64,000 nt of DNA from Lepidurus packardi (GCA_023053545.1 JAKZAN010000089.1:1-64000); one strand, 5' to 3'. Counted from the first letter of the stretch, positions 45,466 through 57,875 are shown. Numbers and translations are program-made. The notes: generated by a model from the sequence alone, not told the origin.

Positions 45466-48400
45466 ATGCCCCTTCTCAAAGTCAACGCATACTACGGTAG
45501 CAATCCTATCCGTCAGCACCAGCCCACAGCAGTTTATCGAATACCCTCTGGGAATCTGCTTTCCCTAGGTTCCCGAGGAGAAATGGTCGTATGGGATGAC
45601 ACCGCCCTCGATCCCCTATTCATCATGATTCCTGCCCTGAATAACGAAAGTGGTGGCATCATCGCTGTGGGACTCCTCAACTTTTCCAACCTCATCGACT
45701 AAGTACTCCCTCCTCTCCACAAAGCCTTTCTTTCCAAACTTCAATCATGACCGAGGTCATAATAAACAATAATTGAGGTCTAAAGAAATCGATTCCCAAA
45801 CTAGTCTCGATCCACGAAGATAACCGCTTACGTTTCTGGCGGCTGGATGACGGCATATGCATGAACTGTTCTGGTGTAGGATGTTTCGACACCCGCATCA
45901 TTGGGCTATGTTCCGACCTCAATTAAACCCGGTTTGCCTACGTGTATTCTGAAGACAATTTGATATATGTCTATGATATTTGGAAGATGACTGTCGCTGT
46001 CAAAATAACATCCATAGCACAGGAGCTCGCACCTACAGGCAACAAAATCCGTGGTCTTTGCCGCTCTAATTAAGACTAGAACACCCTACTAGTGTTGACT
46101 GACGATCAAAATGTGCTTTATAAATTGAACATAAAGGAGCTCGTGATGAACAAATGGGCGGACTTCAGAAATCTGATTGCTAACAACCAGAAGCAGATGG
46201 AAGAGTTAAGACAAATTCTGTTGAAGATGAATAGTGGGCAGGTGGAGTTTAAAATCCAAAATCTAGAGAAAGAGCCTCTCAAAGTTGGACTAATCCAGCA
46301 GCTTTTGGGACGAGAAGATCATCAATTCCTCAGAATTAAGAAATATCTAGCTTAACATGTGAGCAAAGGTCAAAGCATGCTCGATCTTGTGCACGAGACA
46401 GGAGCCAGCATTGCTAACAATCAAAGGTTCCTGAATTTGTTTCCTCCTCAACTGATTTAAACCTTCAAAAATTAAATCATCACTCAATCTTGTTTGAAGT
46501 TTATCAACAACATGTCGCCTTACTACTTTGTTGGCTGCAAGAGTGGTAGCATCTACGGATTGCCTCTCCTTGTAGATGCTGCCAAGGACAGAATCCCCAT
46601 ATTCACTCGTATATAGCACAATGACTAAAGAAAAGTCTACTCAGAGATCAAATTCTTGGGGGCCTTCAAGAACCATCTGGTTTTCAGCGATAAAACTGGA
46701 CATACTGAGATTTACAATTTAGAAAATGCTGAACTTACCATACAAGCTTCTCTTCGTTAGAACTCTTCGGTCGTCAGCAACGAAGACTGGAAGCCCATCG
46801 GCTAGCACTGCTATGGCTTAGCCTTGTCAAAGTTTCGAATTTACCAATCCAAACTTACGTCTCCAATTAAGTACATGCTCAGCACCAGCAACGTGCAACC
46901 CAAAGGTAAATACTCATTTGCAACCCATACATCCTACGATTTATTACTTCTTCTATATCAAGCTATAGAACAGCAGTCATTGACCCGCCAAGTTCAAATT
47001 GTTTCTTTTGCCCTGGAGAACAAATGTGTGTCTGTCTTCTATCCCAAAGAGCGAATCATGAAAAACCTCCGAGGCAATACTCCTGATGCCAAAGTTTATG
47101 GGGTTCTTCACTTCGAATCAGGCAACGCAGGCTATGTCGGGGTTATGACCAATTCGGGTATCCACCTCTATCGTAATGGCTACTAGCGCACCATCCGTCT
47201 TGACAATTGGGACTGGAAAGAGTATTGTAACATACATCCCAGTTCTTCTCTTGCAGCTCATGCGACTCTTCCCCTCTATAATAACTCTAAGATCTGCGAC
47301 CCTCACAGCTACCGTGAGTATCGTGAGCACTCCACTTAAAATACATACCTCATTGACTTCTCAAACCGTTACCTAACCAATACAATCGATTACACAGACC
47401 CCAGGTGCTCTCGACATCTCTTCGCCGAAATGTTTGGCACCTTTGACGAACAGAGTTACATCTCACAGAATTTCACAAATGCCTCATCGCAACAGTAGTT
47501 CCTCTAATTCTACTTTGGACCTCGTATGTTCTGCTAAAAACCTGTAGTTTCGAGCAATGCTCCTAGTGGCCTTTCAATCCTCAAGGTCCACTTCAGCAAA
47601 TACAAAAAATAGAACTGGTAAAATACTGGATTCCTCCTGCATGCAGACGTGCGCCAACAGATTGAAAGGATATTTAAGGATGATACACCATCGCCCCTAT
47701 AACTAGTCAATAGTTTCTGCTTTGTGTACCCTTGGCATTTGAATTCAGAGCTTTCACATAGCATGTATGACCTATTTGGTACTAAACGTCCATTACTCAA
47801 TTTTTTACCAACTATGCAGGGCATCGGCACCTCACTAACCATATCTCTAAAACCACACTTTTAAACTTCTAGTTTCTTGAGTTCCTATTGCGGACTCTCT
47901 CTCATGCAATACTTTACGGCAGTTTGTGGGCGGGACAACATTAATGCTACTGACTTGATGTTTAGATTTGTTGAAACCTTGACTACACGGAAAGACCCAA
48001 CCTTCAAAAATCTTGATGTAGGAGTACTTGGACAACTAACAGTAGAAGGAGGGAGTAATAGCAACATAGTAAATGCTGGATGTAATCTCATGATTTCAGC
48101 AATGATGTTAGGTGCAAATGGAGTGGGCAGTCGAGTCTAAGAGTACTTCATTTTGAACCTTAAGTATTTGGAAGAAAGCGGTAAAGGAAAACTGTTGAGT
48201 AAAGTGTAACTCTATTGGATGCTAGTGATTGGACTGGGAGCCATCTACGGGACATTTGGGGAGGGAGGACCAGTAGCCGGGAAGAGGCTCGACCTCCTGA
48301 TTAACAGGGTTGTCTCAGCCGTCGAGTAACGTCATCATTTTTAACACCTTGACTGTAATTGTGAAATCGCTGTAGCCTGCTAAACTTCGAAAAAGTACCC

Positions 48401-49298
48401 GAACTGGTGGCAATTAATATGAAGATAATGAACGAGGGAATTGAAAAATGGAAGACCCATATCGATAGTTCGAGAGCCTTTTCCCTCCTAAATACTCTTT
48501 TCGTTGTGTTCTTCTTTTATGATGGTATCGAGTACGTCGGCAAAGAAGATAAAAAATTCAATTTCTCGTTCGAACATGTCGACTCGAACACTATCCGAAG
48601 AATGAAACACAGCATTGTCAAGTAACTTCCAACACCCTTAAATGTTGTTTCTATTAATGTAACTGCGCTCTTTCAGAAGTATCGTATATTTATCTAACCA
48701 GTACCAAAATGAATTTATGCAATGCCTCAAAAAGGAGGTATCGAATCAGGACTTCCATAACATGTACCCTTGCGCTGTGGTAGAGATCCTTCGTCAATAC
48801 CTAAAATCTCAGAGACCCACTAAACACCTGGTCTTTTACATCTAACTTCTCCTCAAATGCTTGTCTCCTACCACCCCTCATCTTCGTAAGTACGTTCAAA
48901 AGAATGTCACCCAAACACTGTATCACATGTGTACATACAAAAACATTTCCTTCAACCAGCCCTCACAAAAGATAGCCCTATTGACTACTAACCACATATA
49001 TATCTATGATCTGCGGACAGCTACAAAGTGGCGCACCATCGATATTTAAGCAACGTAACCTGGCGTCTAATACATTGTGGAGATGAGTCCAAAGGGCAAC
49101 TACATTGGAGTTTTAGGAGGAAAAGGACTGCGAATTTGGAGACTCAGCAGCAGTTTCTGGAGTGGGGTGCTGGGAGCATTTTCGCAAGGGTGGACATTCG
49201 AAGTAAAGGAAGGTAGAGCGATCCGATGGGAGGAGTCGGAGGTAAGTGTGACAGTGGAGACGCAAAACCCTTCGCATAATAAAGTGTTTGTGTTGTGA
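45466..49298 (+). CDS. WDR7: WDR7/rabconnectin-3-beta-like WD40 protein
   Basis: Exons 45466-45702, 45786-48325, 48376-48621 and 48677-49298 give 1214 aa; introns of 83, 50 and 55 nt have GTA donors. The N-terminal ~400 residues form a WD40 propeller (G-E-M-V-V-W-D, N-R-L-R-F-W-R-L-D-D-G, and Y-Y-F-V-G-C-K-S-G-S-I-Y-G-L). A long helical middle follows, and the C-terminus returns to WD repeats (I-A-L-L-T-T-N-H-I-Y-I-Y-D-L-R-T-A-T-K-W-R-T-I, then M-S-P-K-G-N-Y-I-G-V-L-G-G). This propeller-helix-propeller layout is that of WDR7, partner of DMXL/Rav1 in V-ATPase regulation. A 63-nt segment at 46906-46968 could be a 3n intron. Confidence 0.75.
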
Positions 49299-49565
49299 GT
49301 TGAAAATAGACTGACCAGATTTAGAGTGTATGTGATGAAGAAAATAAAAGAAGGAAAGAGAAACCGATGGATTTGTAAGGGAATTGGAAGATTGTCAGAT
49401 CTTTATTGCTGTCCCATTCGACTTTTGCATGAGTCTTATGAGCTTCCTACATTAACACTACAGTTTTGGAATGACTATCAACGATAACACGAGTTCTCTG
49501 ATCATAACCTTCTTAAAATAAATATCAGTTTTGACAAGATGCTTGTCGTTGGGGAACCACGTCTC

Positions 49566-50663
49566 TCAGCCCCCGATTAGGTCCAACAGAATATTAAATT
49601 TTTTGTTCTTAGCCGGTGTTTTTCTGATGGTGGGCGTCAGCGATCTCCCGCCGCGACCCAATTCCCAGTCTTCTTCCTCTTCCCTTTTCTCATCTATGAC
49701 CATGCAGTTCATTTATTTGGCTTTTGTGTTACGGCACTCATCGTTTTTGTGACTACCTTCGTGAGCTGTTTTGTTTTTGTTTGCCATTGTTTGTAGCTCC
49801 CTGGGATAGTCTTTCCCCAGGTCCGGGTAACTTCCAGCGACACCCGTCCTAACAATGGTACTGTTGTTTCTGGTCCTTCTGCCAACGGTGTTTCTTAAGG
49901 ATTATTTATCAGATCCTGTTTCTGAATCTTTAGAACCCATGCCATTATGCTGCAGTGAGATTAGCATGCTGATTTCGTTATTTTACTTTTCCCGTTTCTT
50001 TTCCTCCAGCTTAGTTTTAACACGCTCGTTCCACCCATACAGACTCTCCACCAGCTACTTCGGGTCTCGCTTACTCAGTGCCTTTGTGGTTATTTGTGGC
50101 TTAAAGGTGCACTCCTTCTCGAGTTGCTGTTGCTTTCGATCAACTACCTCTGTCTTCATACGCTCAATCTTATGCTGCTTCTTCTGCAGCTAACTCTGTG
50201 TCCGTAGATGGATGGGAATATATTTACTGCCCTCTTTTTCTTTCTTTTGTATGATATGTTTTGACTTGTTGTTAAGGTACGCAGTGCTATCACCTGGAGT
50301 CATAGGACATGAATTCGTCAGTGTCGATGTTGTTCTCCTGTTGTTTGTTGCTTTTGTGGGGGTCTTTCTTTTAGAGCCATTCCGTTAACGCAGCTCATGG
50401 TATAGTTGAAAGTCGAGGGGTTCGTGGTGAGACCAGGCATTGATAGCCGACTCGGTCATTTTAGTTTGCAACTTGTCAGGGATATTAGCCATCTGACTGA
50501 AAGATAGATCGAGAAGGCCTCCTTTGCTATTATATGCTTCTGTGGCATGTTAAAGAGGAGGGACATGGGAGAGGTCAGTGAAGCGTGTAAGAGCGTCATA
50601 GAGCTAGTCGATTGGGAGATCCTCAAGTGCGTGTAGGTCGGAGAGGTGGCAGATATTGGCCAT
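49566..50663 (-). CDS. Hypothetical basic protein with C-T-F-K-P motif
   Basis: 365 aa from ATG 50663 to TGA 49566-49568, one exon. After an N-terminal helical region it is Lys/Asn/Thr-rich, with a coiled segment (K-K-Q-H-K-I-E-R-M-K-T-E-V-V-D-R-K-Q-Q-Q-L-E) leading into E-C-T-F-K-P-Q-I, a short motif I associate with ciliate and other protist cytoskeletal proteins. The C-terminus has an acidic patch (E-K-R-E-E-E-E-D-W-E-L). The plus-strand frames over the same region are shadows. Convergent with the WDR7-like gene. Confidence 0.65.
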
Positions 50664-51054
50664 AAGTTTTTTGAATTGGAATGTTTGAAGGTGTTGATAT
50701 TTTAATTTTTAATATTAAAATGACTGTTTGAGTGATATAGGATGGGAAAATAAATATTATTTGGGAGGGTTGATTATGATGGGGTGATTTAATGGGAATA
50801 GAAGAGTTCAGAGATCCGCGTGAGGAACATATTTCCTACACCTGCTATAACTGATAAGGGGTGGAGTAGCTACTGCCAGCAGTCTATCCTACAGCAGATA
50901 CTTTACTATCGACAATACGCTCTCTTTCAAAGAGATTAAAAACCATTACTCTTTTCTACAATCTCTATTACTTGATCCGCATATGCTCTGATTCTTATTC
51001 TCCCGACATACTATTCGCTATATTAATACCAATACCCTCACAACCACCAACCAC
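50664..51054. other. Divergent intergenic region
   Basis: About 390 bp between two outward-facing unknown genes. It includes an AT-rich run at ~50700-50790 (AATTTTTAATATTAAAA) which could be a promoter element. Nothing else is seen. Confidence 0.4.
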
Positions 51055-52227
51055 ATGCAGCCATCGGAAGTCCTTCTCCTGCAGCAGCAACGTGAAAACC
51101 AGCACAGTCGCCTACTCCATCTCATTAGTTCCTTCAAACACACCCCCCAGGAGCTATTATTGATGCGAAGGATCAAATAAAAGGGTGAACTTCAAATCCA
51201 TTTCCGTTACAGCAATTGCATCGCAAACCATGTGTATCGCTTTCCGAAAACACACAAATGGTATTAGGATTCTAAGAAGCCATCCCCCAGAAAATAAGCG
51301 TCAGAACCGGCTACTGTAGCAAAGGGCAAGTCCAAGTCAACAAGAACCATTACGACAAAAACATTTGCCAATAATAGTAGCCCTACAGCGACACCCAAAC
51401 AATCAATATCTATCAAGAAATAAGGACAAAATGTGAATACATTCGCAAGCCTCGAGAAACTCTTGTATAAACACCCAAAGAAATGCTTCACTCGGTAGCA
51501 GCCTCGAAGTGAAAGACCAAACCCTCTTGAGACCAGAAAAAATGATAGGCGACTCTAACTGCTTCCTCCATCCTCAGAACGACCTTGTTCCTAAAACTCG
51601 GTCCCTTTACACTTGCCCTTTGAAACTACTGGCACAAGACTCAAAACCTAGAGAAAAACAAAGGTAGACTTTTGTTTGAAATCACATCTATAAGCGGAGA
51701 AGAGAAGCTGCACAAAAGCATCTTCGCGTCTCTCACCAAATCGTACAGGCTAAGCAATTGACGCTGTCAGCCATACTCTTGCTGTAGCTACGGAAGATAA
51801 ACCTTCTGTCAAGTATCGACTCGAAAAAGTTAAAAATGAGTCCCACCAAAAATATCTTTTGGCTAAGAGCCACCAGAGAATCAGAACTATCTCCCACTCT
51901 AGAGCGTCTCCTAACCAAAGTCCCCACCGATAAAAACTAAAAACCGACAATCCCAATCCATCTCTTGCTGCAGCTGCGGTCCTCAAATTATCCCATAAAT
52001 TGCGTACTGAACAGGCCGAGACAACAGCTCAGAAAGACCGGATCCGAAAGTACCTAGATATATAGATCTTGAAAATGCAGAACAACTGTAGCAAAACCAG
52101 TAAGTACGTGATGACGCAGAGCAAAGCAGGCCTTGATGCTTCCACCTGGTGCTTGAAGGAGAAGTAGGGAGGAGTTTTGAGTGGGGCGAGCAATAGATGT
52201 TCCCTGCGTAGAATACTGAACTTCTGA
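51055..52227 (+). CDS. Hypothetical basic, Ser/Thr-rich protein
   Basis: 390 aa from ATG 51055 to TGA 52225-52227, one exon. The first ~50 residues are a Gln/Leu/His-rich helix; the remainder is basic and Ser/Pro/Thr-rich, with a short helical block near the C-terminus (L-R-T-E-Q-A-E-T-T-A-Q-K-D-R-I-R-K-Y). Minus-strand frames here are shadows. No family recognised. Confidence 0.6.
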
Positions 52228-52521
52228 GAATGTGGGAGATGCCAGTCGATATTTCTATATCTTGAATGTCGCTGACCAGCGTTCATCCCCAATTACTGCC
52301 AACATTGAACCCATCAATATTTTATAATACTTAATTGGAATCATAACTCATCTCCAAGCACAGATAATAACTCACCTCTATAATCATGGCTCGACCCTTC
52401 TTCACCCTTTCCCCCTCTCCCTACTACACTAGACAGCTCTCCAAGGGAGGCAGAAACGAAATCCTATTCACCGCAGTTCGTAAAATGCAAACATATTTTA
52501 CAATACCAAACAAATCTAAGT

Positions 52522-52990
52522 ATGCGCATTCAGCCTGTTCACCGTCAGCAAATGGAGTTCTGCCAGCTTCCAGAAGCCCAAGACCGGCACCTGGAGCACC
52601 GTAGCCACCTACGACCACTGAGACAGAGACATCTGACTAGGAATTGATAGCAGCATAGTAGTATTTAGAAGCGAGCATCCGAAAATACCAATATATGAGC
52701 AGTTTCCGATGAACGAATTAAGAGATAGGGGAAGTGGCAATATTGTGGATGCTGAGTTTCTTCCTTGTTCTTCTGGGTGGAAAGAGGTAGTTGTTAATCA
52801 TATTGATAGACTCGATTCGTTCAAGGATAACTAAGGAAAGGGAGTCTAAATCACTGATCCAAACAAACATATTCACCAGGCCGCAAGTCTAGCAGCACAG
52901 GTTCCTTAGCCTATTACATTACTGCAATGGAAGAACCCAGTCTCTTTGCTCCTCACATCCTTCCCGCCTCCTCCACAATCCTATTCTTGA
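52522..52990 (+). CDS. Hypothetical protein, 5' end uncertain
   Basis: Exons 52522-52600 and 52641-52990 (40-nt GTA...TAG intron) give 142 aa. The text after the intron (S-S-I-V-V-F-R-S-E-H-P-K-I-P-I-Y-E-Q-F-P) is convincingly protein-like. The frame is open upstream of the ATG to about 52306, and another ATG frame starts at 52386, so the N-terminus is uncertain. The stop lies 38 bp inside the convergent OFD1-like gene, so either the genes overlap at their 3' ends or the true stop follows another intron. Confidence 0.4.
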
Positions 52991-54105
52991 CCATCCTAAT
53001 AGCATCTTCATACTCCCTTTTCCTCGCCCTGCACTGTAACTCTAGTTTCTCCAGTTCCTTGTCCCGTTCTCTTACAGACCTTGTTTTCTCCTCGAAGTAC
53101 TTCTAAAGCTATGCATTTTTGAATTCGTAGTGTTTTATCAAGTCCTGTTCTTTCTGTCGGATGCGCACAGCTTGTTCTTCACATTCCCGGCGTTTCTTCT
53201 CCAGCGACTCCAATACTTACTTCTCTCTTCGCCGTAACTCTGCCTGTTTCTTTTCGATTTCTGCGTTTTTTTACCTGTTTCCCAGCAGTAAAATCTTATA
53301 GTGTCTGTCTGACTCTTCCCGCTTCACCCGAGCTTCTATTTAGCCGATTAATATTCGTTTCTCCTATTCAAATTCTGTCCTCATCCGCTGTTCTACCTGA
53401 TTGCGTGCCTTGTCTATTTGCTAGTTCAAACTATTACCAAGCCCTCCGCTCGTGCTTTTACTGGTCAGAGTCCAGTAGTCCATCTGGGATAGATACTGCT
53501 TATCGATCAGCTCGAGTTTTTTGGAGATAGGTTCTTCAAAGTCAGTCTGAGTATGAGTTTCGAAGCACTCTGTTTGAGTCTTCGCATAGTATGCGTAGAT
53601 CAATAGATCCAGAAAACTCATGGTGTCATTGCTGGTATATCCTGGCTTGAAGGCTCTGAGTTCTGGAAATTTGTGATGTTCAATGTCGAGGACCCCGCAC
53701 ATTTCATTTTGTGTGAGACAGTCTTCTTTGTCTGTATTTTGGTATTAATAAAAGCAGGGAGTGGAGGAGAGTGTGTGTTATTTAGGTAGGGTCATTACCA
53801 AGCGTAGCCTAAGGTAGGAAAATACTAGCTGTATATTAGTACCCGTTGACTTGCAGGTAATCTGCAATGATCGTATCCTGAAATTTGCGACGTAGGATGA
53901 AAGGTAGTTTGCGTTATTATTGCTAAGCTTCGAGACGAGCACGGGCTGAGGTTTAGGGCGTGACTGCGTGGAGTTTGTCGAGTAGATTTTTGCGGAGAGT
54001 GAGCTTAAGGTTGTGGAGTAGTCCTGCGTCCTTAAAGTTATTGAAGAGTGTCTCTTTGAACTTAGCTTGTTGGCTGAGTGCGGAGGGAGGACCAGATAAG
54101 GACAT
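52953..54105 (-). CDS. OFD1: OFD1-like LisH plus coiled-coil centriolar/basal-body protein
   Basis: Exons 53799-54105 and 52953-53731 with a 67-nt intron give 361 aa. The N-terminus fits OFD1: a helical F-K-E-T-L-F-N-N-F-K-D-A-G-L-L, then L-R-K-N-L-L-D-K-L, and the LisH block A-D-Y-L-Q-V-N-G-Y-E-Y-T-A-S-I-F-L-P-E, which is close to OFD1's A-D-H-L-x-x-x-G-Y-E-Y-S-L-S-V-F-x-P-E. The C-terminal ~170 residues are a Glu/Lys/Arg coiled coil. OFD1 family proteins sit at distal centrioles/basal bodies and satellites. This one is short compared with animal OFD1, and FOP/FOPNL-type relatives are an alternative. Confidence 0.75.
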
Positions 54106-54391
54106 GATGTGGATTTTGGTGGAATGTAATGGCTGTTTTTATTAGTGGGTTGATTTAAATTTCGGATTAGCTTGTGATGTTCTTGCTTTTTGTTACACTT
54201 TTTCCTGGATGGCTTGCTGAAATTGTCATATGAATAGAGACGCCTGGTAATTGAGGTCCAGCCTCGGAACCTCGACCATTATCATCAATACCTTGGCCAT
54301 CCAATCATATATTTATTATTTTTTGCTTTCCATCCCAACACTAATAGTCTAGTTCTCCAAAAATACCACACCCCAAAACCTTCTCACCCCT

Positions 54392-55483
54392 ATGCCTCGG
54401 TTCCTCCCCACACTCTAAAAACTCATCCAACATCAAGACTCCCATCAATCCCAAGAAACACCTCAAATACTCATCATTCAGGATATTCCTTTTCAGAAAC
54501 TACAGCCTCCAATCAAGCTCCTCCTCGAATCGTCATTGCCTCAATTGCTCACACTTCGAATAACCCATTGTGATCTCAGAACACTCGAAAATTTTCCTGT
54601 TTTACGGAATCTGATGGTGCTGTGTGTTGCCCACAATCGTCTGCAAGGCACTTTTGAGCATCTCATGAAACTGAAACTATTGCAGTATCTGGATGCCAGT
54701 TCAAATATGATTACAGAAGTGTCGAGACTGGCCCCCCTGCGCCGTTTGAAAGGACTAGTCTGCTGTTTGGATAACAATCCTGTCGAAAAATCCCCTTCTT
54801 TCAGACCATTTATGGAAAACATCTGTCTCTAGTTGGAGAAACAACCGCGCTCCTGCCCTAAACTATCACCTAGGCAGAAGAAGCCCTAACCACAAATAAC
54901 GTCAAAGGTTGAAGAGTTATCAACGTAACGAAGAGCGCCACCCTCTGCTTAAAGGGCAAACTAGTAATCTCTCGAACTCATTGGCAATAAAAAGTCAAAG
55001 GACTCCAGCACAGCCATCCCTGCATCCAATCTCCTGCCATTCTCCAGCAAGGACAATGGTTGCATTTTGGGTAGCGAAATCGATGATAGAAACCATCGGA
55101 TCAAAGGCAGATATTTCGAAGGGGCGGCCGATATTAACTAGAGGCTGCTTTTATAGGAGAGTTTAGATAGCAATCTTGATGATTCAGAGAACGAAAGAGA
55201 TCATCATGATCAAGGGAATGACAGAAGATCCTCATCGCGTAGATCCAAAGAATAGAAGCACAGAGAAAGGGACGAGGAAGGAGAGGAACGGGACTTTGAA
55301 AAGAGGAGTGGATCTTGGGAATAAGAGTAGGAGATTGTGTCAGAATAGATCTAGTAGTGGGATAGAGAGGATGCGAGTGAGGAGGGAGAAGACAGAGGAT
55401 GTTAGAGAATGAACGGGGGCAGAGACGAGGAGTCCTAGAGATCAGAATCAGAGAGATAATCGATGTTTTGAAGAGTATTGAGA
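54392..55483 (+). CDS. Leucine-rich-repeat protein with charged C-terminal tail
   Basis: 363 aa from ATG 54392 to TGA 55481-55483 (frame rechecked base by base), no intron. Residues about 45-140 hold four SDS22-like LRRs (L-L-T-L-R-I-T-H-C-D-L-R-T-L, then L-M-V-L-C-V-A-H-N-R-L, L-Q-Y-L-D-A-S-S-N-M-I) and a cap ending F-R-P-F-M-E-N-I-C. The remainder is disordered and becomes an Arg/Asp/Glu-rich alternating tail. The LRR type is common in ciliary and nuclear adaptor proteins. Function unknown. Confidence 0.7.
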
Positions 55484-55647
55484 TAGTGCATCGAAGATGA
55501 ATGGATGTTTATGGTGTCATTTACACTTCTGAACATGGCTGAGTCTGAGTGTGCCTGGACCCGAACATTCGTGTGCAGACTTTAGTAGAGTACATATCGG
55601 GACCTTCGCGTTGACTGGCATGCCTTTTGAGCAACGCATAAATATAA

Positions 55648-56462
55648 ATGCGCATACCTAAATACAGAACAAACATCAGTCTTGACCTAAGTTTATTCCC
55701 TCAAGACTCAATCTATCTTTTCGTTCTTGTCTTTCAGAGTAACTTTTTCTTCGTCGCCAACTGGTGGCTCGTCAGAGAAATCTACTACTCTGAATCGCTT
55801 GACGACGACGAAGTCATCGAACGTTTATCAACGTCCCTCTCTCGCTACGCTAGTTTCTTCCCATGGGCACTTCCCTCGCTTGGGAGTTTCCTCAACGCGT
55901 ACTCCCTGTAGGCCTTGGAGCTTACTAGTTTGGCAACCTATACATCGGTGGTTATGCGAACATGCCTTGAAAACTATTCAGGAGCTATCTTATTGGAAAA
56001 GCTAAGTTTGACTATGTTTTGGCTGAGAAGACGGATGTGGTTATGCAGCAGAAAGATGTAGGCAGTCTGGTAGAGGACCCCGAGATAGATGAGTAGTTTG
56101 GCAGAGTGGAGGTAGTCAAGGTTGATGGGGAGTCCGAGCAAGTAAAGAGTGTGGGCTAGCAGAAGGATGAGGATGAGAAGTAGAAGGGGTATGCGAAATG
56201 CGAGCTGGTGGATAAGGTTCATATATAGTTTAAATAGAGAAGATGTTTTGTATTGTTTAAAGATCTGTATGGGTTTGTGGAAAGAAAGTAGGTTGTGTTA
56301 TCAACATTTCGTGGATGTTATGGTTACAATACCATCCAGGAGAATGCGATAGGTATACAGTAATAGCCGAATCCATGTTATCTTTCCTATCATTATTCGC
56401 ACATATACAATCATCATAGTACGACACGCTCTCTTGCCGCCCCCACTCAGTCGTAGTTGTGA
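55648..56462 (+). CDS. Hypothetical protein with hydrophobic N-terminus and acidic C-terminus
   Basis: Exons 55648-55907 and 55982-56462 (74-nt GTA...CAG intron, phase 2) give up to 246 aa. N-terminal part: Phe/Leu/Trp-rich segment (N-F-F-F-V-A-N-W-W-L-V-R) and an acidic helix; C-terminal part: highly acidic/basic alternation (E-Q-K-D-E-D-E-K-E-K). From about 56230 on the sequence looks less like protein and its TGA lies 16 bp inside the convergent ceramide synthase gene, so the real end is probably earlier, after an unrecognised intron. Confidence 0.5.
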
Positions 56463-57729
56463 GTATACTTCGTACTCGAAGTGCTCAGTGCGCTGTTGAT
56501 GATGAAGTATGTCCAGAATACTTGCAGGAAAGACAGGCATACCAGCATGCCTATCATAAAATAGTTCGGCAGCGCCAGAAGCTCACTATATCTCAACCAT
56601 CATTATAAACATTAAAGGCGGATTTTACGTTTCAAAAGGTGTGTAGCGAGTATGTGTCAATCCCAAAGCCTCGAAGGCTGGGAAGACACAGCAAGTCTGG
56701 AAGAGCACTAGCCTACAACCCACCCATGACAGAACAGTCCCCACGTATGAGAGCTGCACTTTGAATTTGGTACGATTCTTGTAATCAGCGTAAAGCCTAG
56801 TTTCGGCGAGGAAGGCGTCGCTGAAGTCATGCAGGAACAGAATGATGATACCCATATGCCATTGGTCAGTCAAGAACGAGAAGGCGATCAGGTAGGTGGA
56901 TAACCCATGGTGCAGAGCGTATTCATAAAGATTCCCATCGCGACGTATGAACAGGTGCACGAATAGTCGGCAGAAGTGTTTACCAAAAGACACAACATAG
57001 AAAAGACGCATTCCGAAGGAGGGATCACGCAACGGGAGCAGCATCGCATTGAGGCATTTACCACTTCCGCCCAGGTAGGTAGGCCAAGAAGGAGTGTCCT
57101 TAAGCAGCATGACCGCATAGAATGAACTAAAAGCGTAGTAGCAGATGCTCCAGACGAACTTGGTGAGTGTGTATGCACGACGTGCGCGCTGTTCAGGTTT
57201 GATGTACTTGTCAGGGCGCAGGAAGTTATTAAGCATATAGTCGTCTAGCAAGTAGTGGAATCCTTTTTCTAGATACTACATTTTACATTGACAGGCGGGA
57301 AAACAATCATGATTGGAGAAAGTGTTTACGAAGTAGAGGAACGAGAATACGAAGCCAAAGAGAAGGTCGGGGGGATTGGCTGCTCTGAGGCCCTTGAACT
57401 CTTCCAGCGTATTGTATAGGTATATGTTGTGGGCAAGAAAAGCCGTCAGGACAGTGATCAGAATGAGGATAACCTGCCAGATCGTTTACATTTTCTATAT
57501 TCAATCAAAAGAGGTGAGTCATGGTGGTTATGCTGGTGAGGAGGCGATTATTTTTGAATAAAAGGGGGGAGGCCAAGAAGTTAGATTAGAAACGAGGAAA
57601 TATTGGTGATTGCGGGAAGAGGGGTACCTTTTTGCTTTCAAGAGCATTGTAGGTCTGGCTGAGTTCAACGTCATTGCGGCAGAGGGGTTGTTTGTTATGT
57701 GGTTTGGTGTCTGGTTGCTCTGCGACCAT
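56447..57729 (-). CDS. Ceramide synthase (TLC/Lag1 domain)
   Basis: Exons 57628-57729, 57330-57494, 56629-57275 and 56447-56585 (introns 133, 54 and 43 nt) give 350 aa, a normal family length. It has multiple membrane segments and the Lag1p motif: Y-E-Y-A-L-H-H-G-L-S-T-Y-L-I, then H-M-G-I-I-I-L-F-L-H-D-F-S-D-A-F-L, with the conserved His pair and His-Asp. The C-terminal exon (F-L-Q-V-F-W-T-Y-F) matches the family's last membrane segment and a short cytosolic tail. Ceramide synthases N-acylate sphinganine in the ER. The first short exon (M-V-A-E-Q-P) is a prediction. Confidence 0.88.
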
Positions 57730-57875
57730 GGGTTTGTATAAGAGGGTGGAATATGAGCCGAATATAAAGTGGGATATTATTTATGGGAACAAGCGATGTT
57801 ACATGTTGTTAAAAAGAGGATTTAAAATTTGGTAGCTTTCAAAACAGAAGCTAATTTCTTCAAACCAATATTAGA

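Noticed and set aside
45703-45724. A 22-nt intron in the WDR7-like gene
   Set aside because: Base-by-base recheck showed it leads into a TGA; the 83-nt intron 45703-45785 keeps the frame.
49531-50200. Hydrophobic plus-strand ORFs suggesting a membrane protein
   Set aside because: They are antisense shadows of the Lys/Asn-rich minus-strand gene at 49566-50663.
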